Assembly: GCA_021828225.1 (NCBI GenBank)
Contig: JAKASH010000092.1
Location: 1 to 8,675 of the forward strand
DNA length: 8,675 bases
Direction of reading: 5' to 3'
Source of the DNA: Acidobacteriota bacterium
GTDB taxonomy: Bacteria; Acidobacteriota; Terriglobia; UBA7540
The notes beneath the pieces were generated by a model. The model was not told the DNA's origin and did no database searches. It saw only the letters and a list, made by a program, of their open reading frames with translations. Of this stretch, positions 6,547-8,675 are shown piece after piece (position 1 is the first letter of the stretch; each line of letters begins with the position of its first letter). Made by a program: the position numbers and the translations under genes.

Positions 6547-7782
6547 ATGGACTCCCATGAGCTTGAAATTCCTTCCGGCTTGCCGCCAGAATCCGCATTT
6601 GCGCCCACCGGCGATTCGCTGCTTGAGTCGCAGCAATCCTGGCTACACACGGAGCGGACCAGTCGCTCGAATCCGGACCAGGTTGAGCAGATCTATACTT
6701 CGGCATTGGAGCAGTTTCCCAAATCGGCTCCCTTGCTCAGCGCCTATGCCAACTTCCTGACCGAGATTCGCAAGGACCAGGAGCGGGCGGAGGAATTCTA
6801 TCGCCGCGCCATTGAGGCCAACTCCCGGCACGCCATCAGCCTGGGAAATTACGCGGTCTTCCTGAAGAACGTCCGCAAGGACTATGACCGGGCCGAGCGG
6901 TTCTATCGCGCTGCCATCGAGGCCAACCCCAGAAATTCCACGAACCTGGGGAATTACGCCGTCTTCCTGGACGATATTCGCAAGGATTATGACCAGGCGG
7001 AGGAGTTCTATCGCCGCGCCGTCAAGGCCAGTCCCAGATATGCCAGCAGCATGGGCAAGTACGCGGTCTTCCTTGAAGACATTCGCAAGAATTACGACTG
7101 GGCAGAAGCCTTGTACCGTCGCGCCATCAGAGCGGAGCCAAGGCACGCCAGCAATCTGGGCAATTACGCAAGGTTTCTGCAGAAGATCCGCAAGGACTAT
7201 GACCGGGCGGAGCAATTCTACCGTCGCGCCATCCAGGCGGATCCCGGGCATGCCGTTAATCTGGGCAATTACGCAAGGTTTCTGCAGAAGTTCCGTAAGG
7301 ACTACGATAGGGCAGAGGAATTTTACCGCCGTGCCATCCAGGCCAACCCGGCCCTCACCGCGAGTTTGGGGAATTACGCGAACTTCCTGGTCAGTATTCG
7401 CAAGGATTACAACCGGGCGGAGGAATTCTACCGCCGCACCGCTGGTGCCAATCCCCCCCATGCCACCAGCCTGGGCAATTACGCGGTCTTCCTCAAGAAC
7501 ATTCGCAAGGATTGTGACCAGGCCGAGGAATATTATCGCCGCGCCATCCAGGCTGACCCCGGGCATCCCACCAACCTGGGCAATTATGCAAGTTTCCTGC
7601 AGACTATTCGCAAGGATTACGAGCGGGCCGAGGAATATTATCGCCGCGCCATCCAAGCCAACCCCGGGCATCCCACCAACCTGCACAACTACGCCTTCTT
7701 CCTCGCAGACGTTCGCGGGGACCCTCAGCGCGCGAAGGAATATTACAACCGCGCAAACGGCGCTGGTTCGCGCCATGCTTAA
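6547..7782 (+). CDS. Tetratricopeptide-repeat protein, ten near-identical 35-residue repeats
   Basis: A 411-residue protein with no signal peptide or membrane segment, so probably cytoplasmic. Residues 1-49 are polar, acidic and likely flexible. Ten complete 35-residue repeats occupy 50-399, and a 12-residue start of an eleventh closes the protein. Each repeat follows the pattern YRRAIxANPxHxxxLGNYAxFLxxIRKDYDRAEEF (wording broken here by x), which matches TPR helix A (LGNYA-FL), the turn, and helix B (RAEEFYRRAI) with its small-residue and Pro positions. Such solenoids bind peptides or assemble complexes; no enzymatic domain or named partner is visible. GGAGG at 6532-6536, 10 nt before the ATG at 6547, favours this start over an upstream ATG at 6472, which lacks a comparable site. 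Codons are strongly G/C at third positions in this frame. A promoter at 6286-6314 likely drives it. Confidence 0.88.
   Translation: MDSHELEIPSGLPPESAFAPTGDSLLESQQSWLHTERTSRSNPDQVEQIYTSALEQFPKSAPLLSAYANFLTEIRKDQERAEEFYRRAIEANSRHAISLGNYAVFLKNVRKDYDRAERFYRAAIEANPRNSTNLGNYAVFLDDIRKDYDQAEEFYRRAVKASPRYASSMGKYAVFLEDIRKNYDWAEALYRRAIRAEPRHASNLGNYARFLQKIRKDYDRAEQFYRRAIQADPGHAVNLGNYARFLQKFRKDYDRAEEFYRRAIQANPALTASLGNYANFLVSIRKDYNRAEEFYRRTAGANPPHATSLGNYAVFLKNIRKDCDQAEEYYRRAIQADPGHPTNLGNYASFLQTIRKDYERAEEYYRRAIQANPGHPTNLHNYAFFLADVRGDPQRAKEYYNRANGAGSRHA
6694..7743 (+). repeat. Ten tandem 105-bp coding repeats
   Basis: The TPR units repeat at the DNA level with an exact 105-bp period and no indels over ten copies. 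Some neighbours are conserved even at silent positions: 7153-7185 is identical to 7258-7290 (33 nt), and 7521-7550 to 7626-7655 (30 nt). Other pairs, such as the first two units, are clearly diverged. This points to stepwise tandem duplication with local homogenisation. Confidence 0.9.
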
Positions 7783-7829
7783 GAACCAGACCGATTCCAG
7801 AGGATTGCACATTATGGGAACAGCATTTT

Positions 7830-7935
7830 TGTAGCGGCCCTGTCTCCGGTTTCTGGAGTCCGATGGACTCCACCGGAGTCCAGAAATCGGACTCCAGCGC
7901 CGAAATGCGCCGGCGGTGACGACACCGCCGCTACA
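7830..7935. repeat. Nested palindromic element with competing stems
   Basis: Outer arms TGTAGCGG (7830-7837) and CCGCTACA (7928-7935) pair perfectly and extend to 13 of 15 positions (7830-7844 with 7921-7935). Within lie CTGGAGTCCGAT (7853-7864) and its perfect complement (7886-7897), the nested pair GGACTCC/GGAGTCC (7865-7871 and 7875-7881), and CGGCGGTG/CACCGCCG (7911-7918 and 7923-7930) around a 4-nt loop. The right outer arm is shared with the last hairpin. It begins 47 bp after the TPR stop codon and resembles a nonautonomous dispersed palindrome; no transposase is nearby. Confidence 0.7.
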
Positions 7936-7961
7936 GAAGGCGCGGGGCGCCGGCGCTCCAG

Positions 7962-7991
7962 TTGACGCTCTGCCGGGTTTTCGCATACATT
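7962..7991 (+). promoter_or_regulatory. Candidate promoter for the gamma-glutamyltranspeptidase gene
   Basis: TTGACG (7962-7967, 5/6) and TACATT (7986-7991, 4/6) are 18 nt apart, just downstream of the palindromic element and about 100 bp before the GTG start. It is the best promoter match I found between the element and the gene. Confidence 0.4.
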
Positions 7992-8093
7992 ACAGATTCA
8001 AAAAGGGCGCATTGACCAGTTAATTCGGCAAGCGCCGCGGGCCGATTCGAGTGCCCGCGAAAATTCCTGTCTGCTTTTCTGACGCGAGGGTCC

Positions 8094-8675
8094 GTGCGCC
8101 TCCCATCCTTCCGGAAGCTTTTCCTTCTGTTTGCTCTGACGCTTGCCATCCCCGTGCTGGCCTTGACTCCCGTCGCCGCGCAGCACGGCATGGTGGTGAG
8201 CAACAGTCGGCTGGCTACCGAGGCAGGAGTCCAGATGCTGAAAGCCGGAGGCAATGCCGTGGACGCGGCGGTGGCTGTGGGCTTTGCGCTGGACGTCACG
8301 TATCCCTTTGCGGGAAACATCGGCGGCGGCGGTTTTATGATGATTCACATGGCGGACGGCCGATCCGTGATGATCGACTACCGCGAGGAAGCCCCCGGTG
8401 CTGCCAGCCGCAACATGTTTCTGGACAAGCAGGGCCATGAGATTCCCGGCGCATCGACGGTGGGAGCGCTTTCCGTGGGCGTGCCGGGAACCGTGGCCGG
8501 CATGGCGCTGGCCGAGCAGAAATACGGCAAGCTGGGACTGGCAGCCGTGATGGAGCCCGCCATCCGCCTGGCTCAGCAAGGCTTTTCGGTCAGTTACTGG
8601 CTGAGCCAGTCGCTTGAGCAGAATCGGAAGTTGCTTACACAGTTCGGCACCAGCCGCCGCATCTATCTTCGCGAC
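8094..8675 (+). CDS. ggt: Gamma-glutamyltranspeptidase, N-terminal part (cut by window end)
   Basis: The frame is open to the last base and gives 194 residues. The full enzyme is usually near 550-600 residues, so roughly the first third is present. GGT cleaves and transfers the gamma-glutamyl group of glutathione and related compounds in the periplasm. Residues 1-30 are a Sec signal (R2, R7, K8, then a long hydrophobic core ending VAAQ). Conserved large-subunit motifs follow: SNSRLATEAG, AGGNAVDAAVAVG (51-63), GNIGGGGFM (74-82) and DYREEAP (95-101), where R97 matches the substrate-carboxylate-binding Arg of E. coli GGT (DFREMAP). The self-processing Thr nucleophile and the small subunit lie beyond the window. 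GTG at 8094 is chosen because it starts the signal peptide cleanly and no in-frame ATG lies between it and the upstream stop at 8013; GAGG at 8086-8089 is a weak, close ribosome-binding site. Confidence 0.93.
   Translation, partial: MRLPSFRKLFLLFALTLAIPVLALTPVAAQHGMVVSNSRLATEAGVQMLKAGGNAVDAAVAVGFALDVTYPFAGNIGGGGFMMIHMADGRSVMIDYREEAPGAASRNMFLDKQGHEIPGASTVGALSVGVPGTVAGMALAEQKYGKLGLAAVMEPAIRLAQQGFSVSYWLSQSLEQNRKLLTQFGTSRRIYLRD

Noticed and set aside
6694..7743. CRISPR-like or satellite array.
   Set aside because: The units are 105 bp, translate in one frame with no spacers between them, and match TPR helices.
6643..7986. 447-codon open frame on the minus strand opposite the TPR gene, also showing a 35-residue period.
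   Set aside because: The period is imposed by the 105-bp repeats on the plus strand, and the absence of stops follows from the same repeated codons. The plus frame has a ribosome-binding site, G/C-rich third positions and a recognisable TPR consensus; the minus frame shows no known fold and runs on into the palindrome at 7830-7935.
1..8675. tRNA, rRNA, complete insertion sequence, prophage or defence cassette.
   Set aside because: I found no cloverleaf with tRNA landmarks, no rRNA-like stretch, and no transposase, integrase, nuclease or toxin-antitoxin pair among the supported genes.

Overview
The window reads as chromosomal DNA from a GC-rich, Gram-negative (diderm) bacterium. Six protein genes lie in three strand blocks, separated by intergenic stretches unusually rich in short inverted repeats. 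A Tat-exported GH29 fucosidase, a bacterial-Ig/beta-propeller lipoprotein, a small outer-membrane barrel protein and families of intergenic palindromes together look most like an acidobacterium. That assignment is inference from gene style and remembered repeat style; no rRNA or marker gene is present to prove it.

Layout. 1-235: a composite palindromic element (15-164) followed by the leader of the first gene. 236-1762 (+): GH29-family alpha-L-fucosidase-like protein with a twin-arginine signal. 1763-2350: noncoding, with several hairpins. 2351-3058 (+): small outer-membrane beta-barrel protein, probably starting at a TTG codon. 3198-3782 (-): stand-alone HD-domain hydrolase of the SpoT/Mesh1 type. 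3926-6034 (-): secreted lipoprotein with two Ig-like domains and a PQQ-like beta-propeller. 6035-6546: divergent intergenic region with a good sigma70-type promoter facing right and a weaker one facing left. 6547-7782 (+): cytoplasmic TPR protein made of ten 35-residue repeats. 7783-8093: a nested palindrome (7830-7935) and a candidate promoter. 8094-8675 (+): the first 194 codons of a gamma-glutamyltranspeptidase, cut by the window edge.

How the genes relate. There is no clear multi-gene pathway. Most genes look monocistronic, each with its own ribosome-binding site and leader. The lipoprotein and the HD hydrolase share a strand with a 143-bp gap and could be co-transcribed. The fucosidase (glycan breakdown) and gamma-glutamyltranspeptidase (glutathione and gamma-glutamyl peptide breakdown) are both exported scavenging enzymes. 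I see no convincing undescribed multi-gene system. The points most worth a second look are the changed active-site residues of the GH29 protein, the palindromic elements with mutually exclusive folds, and the homogenised TPR array.
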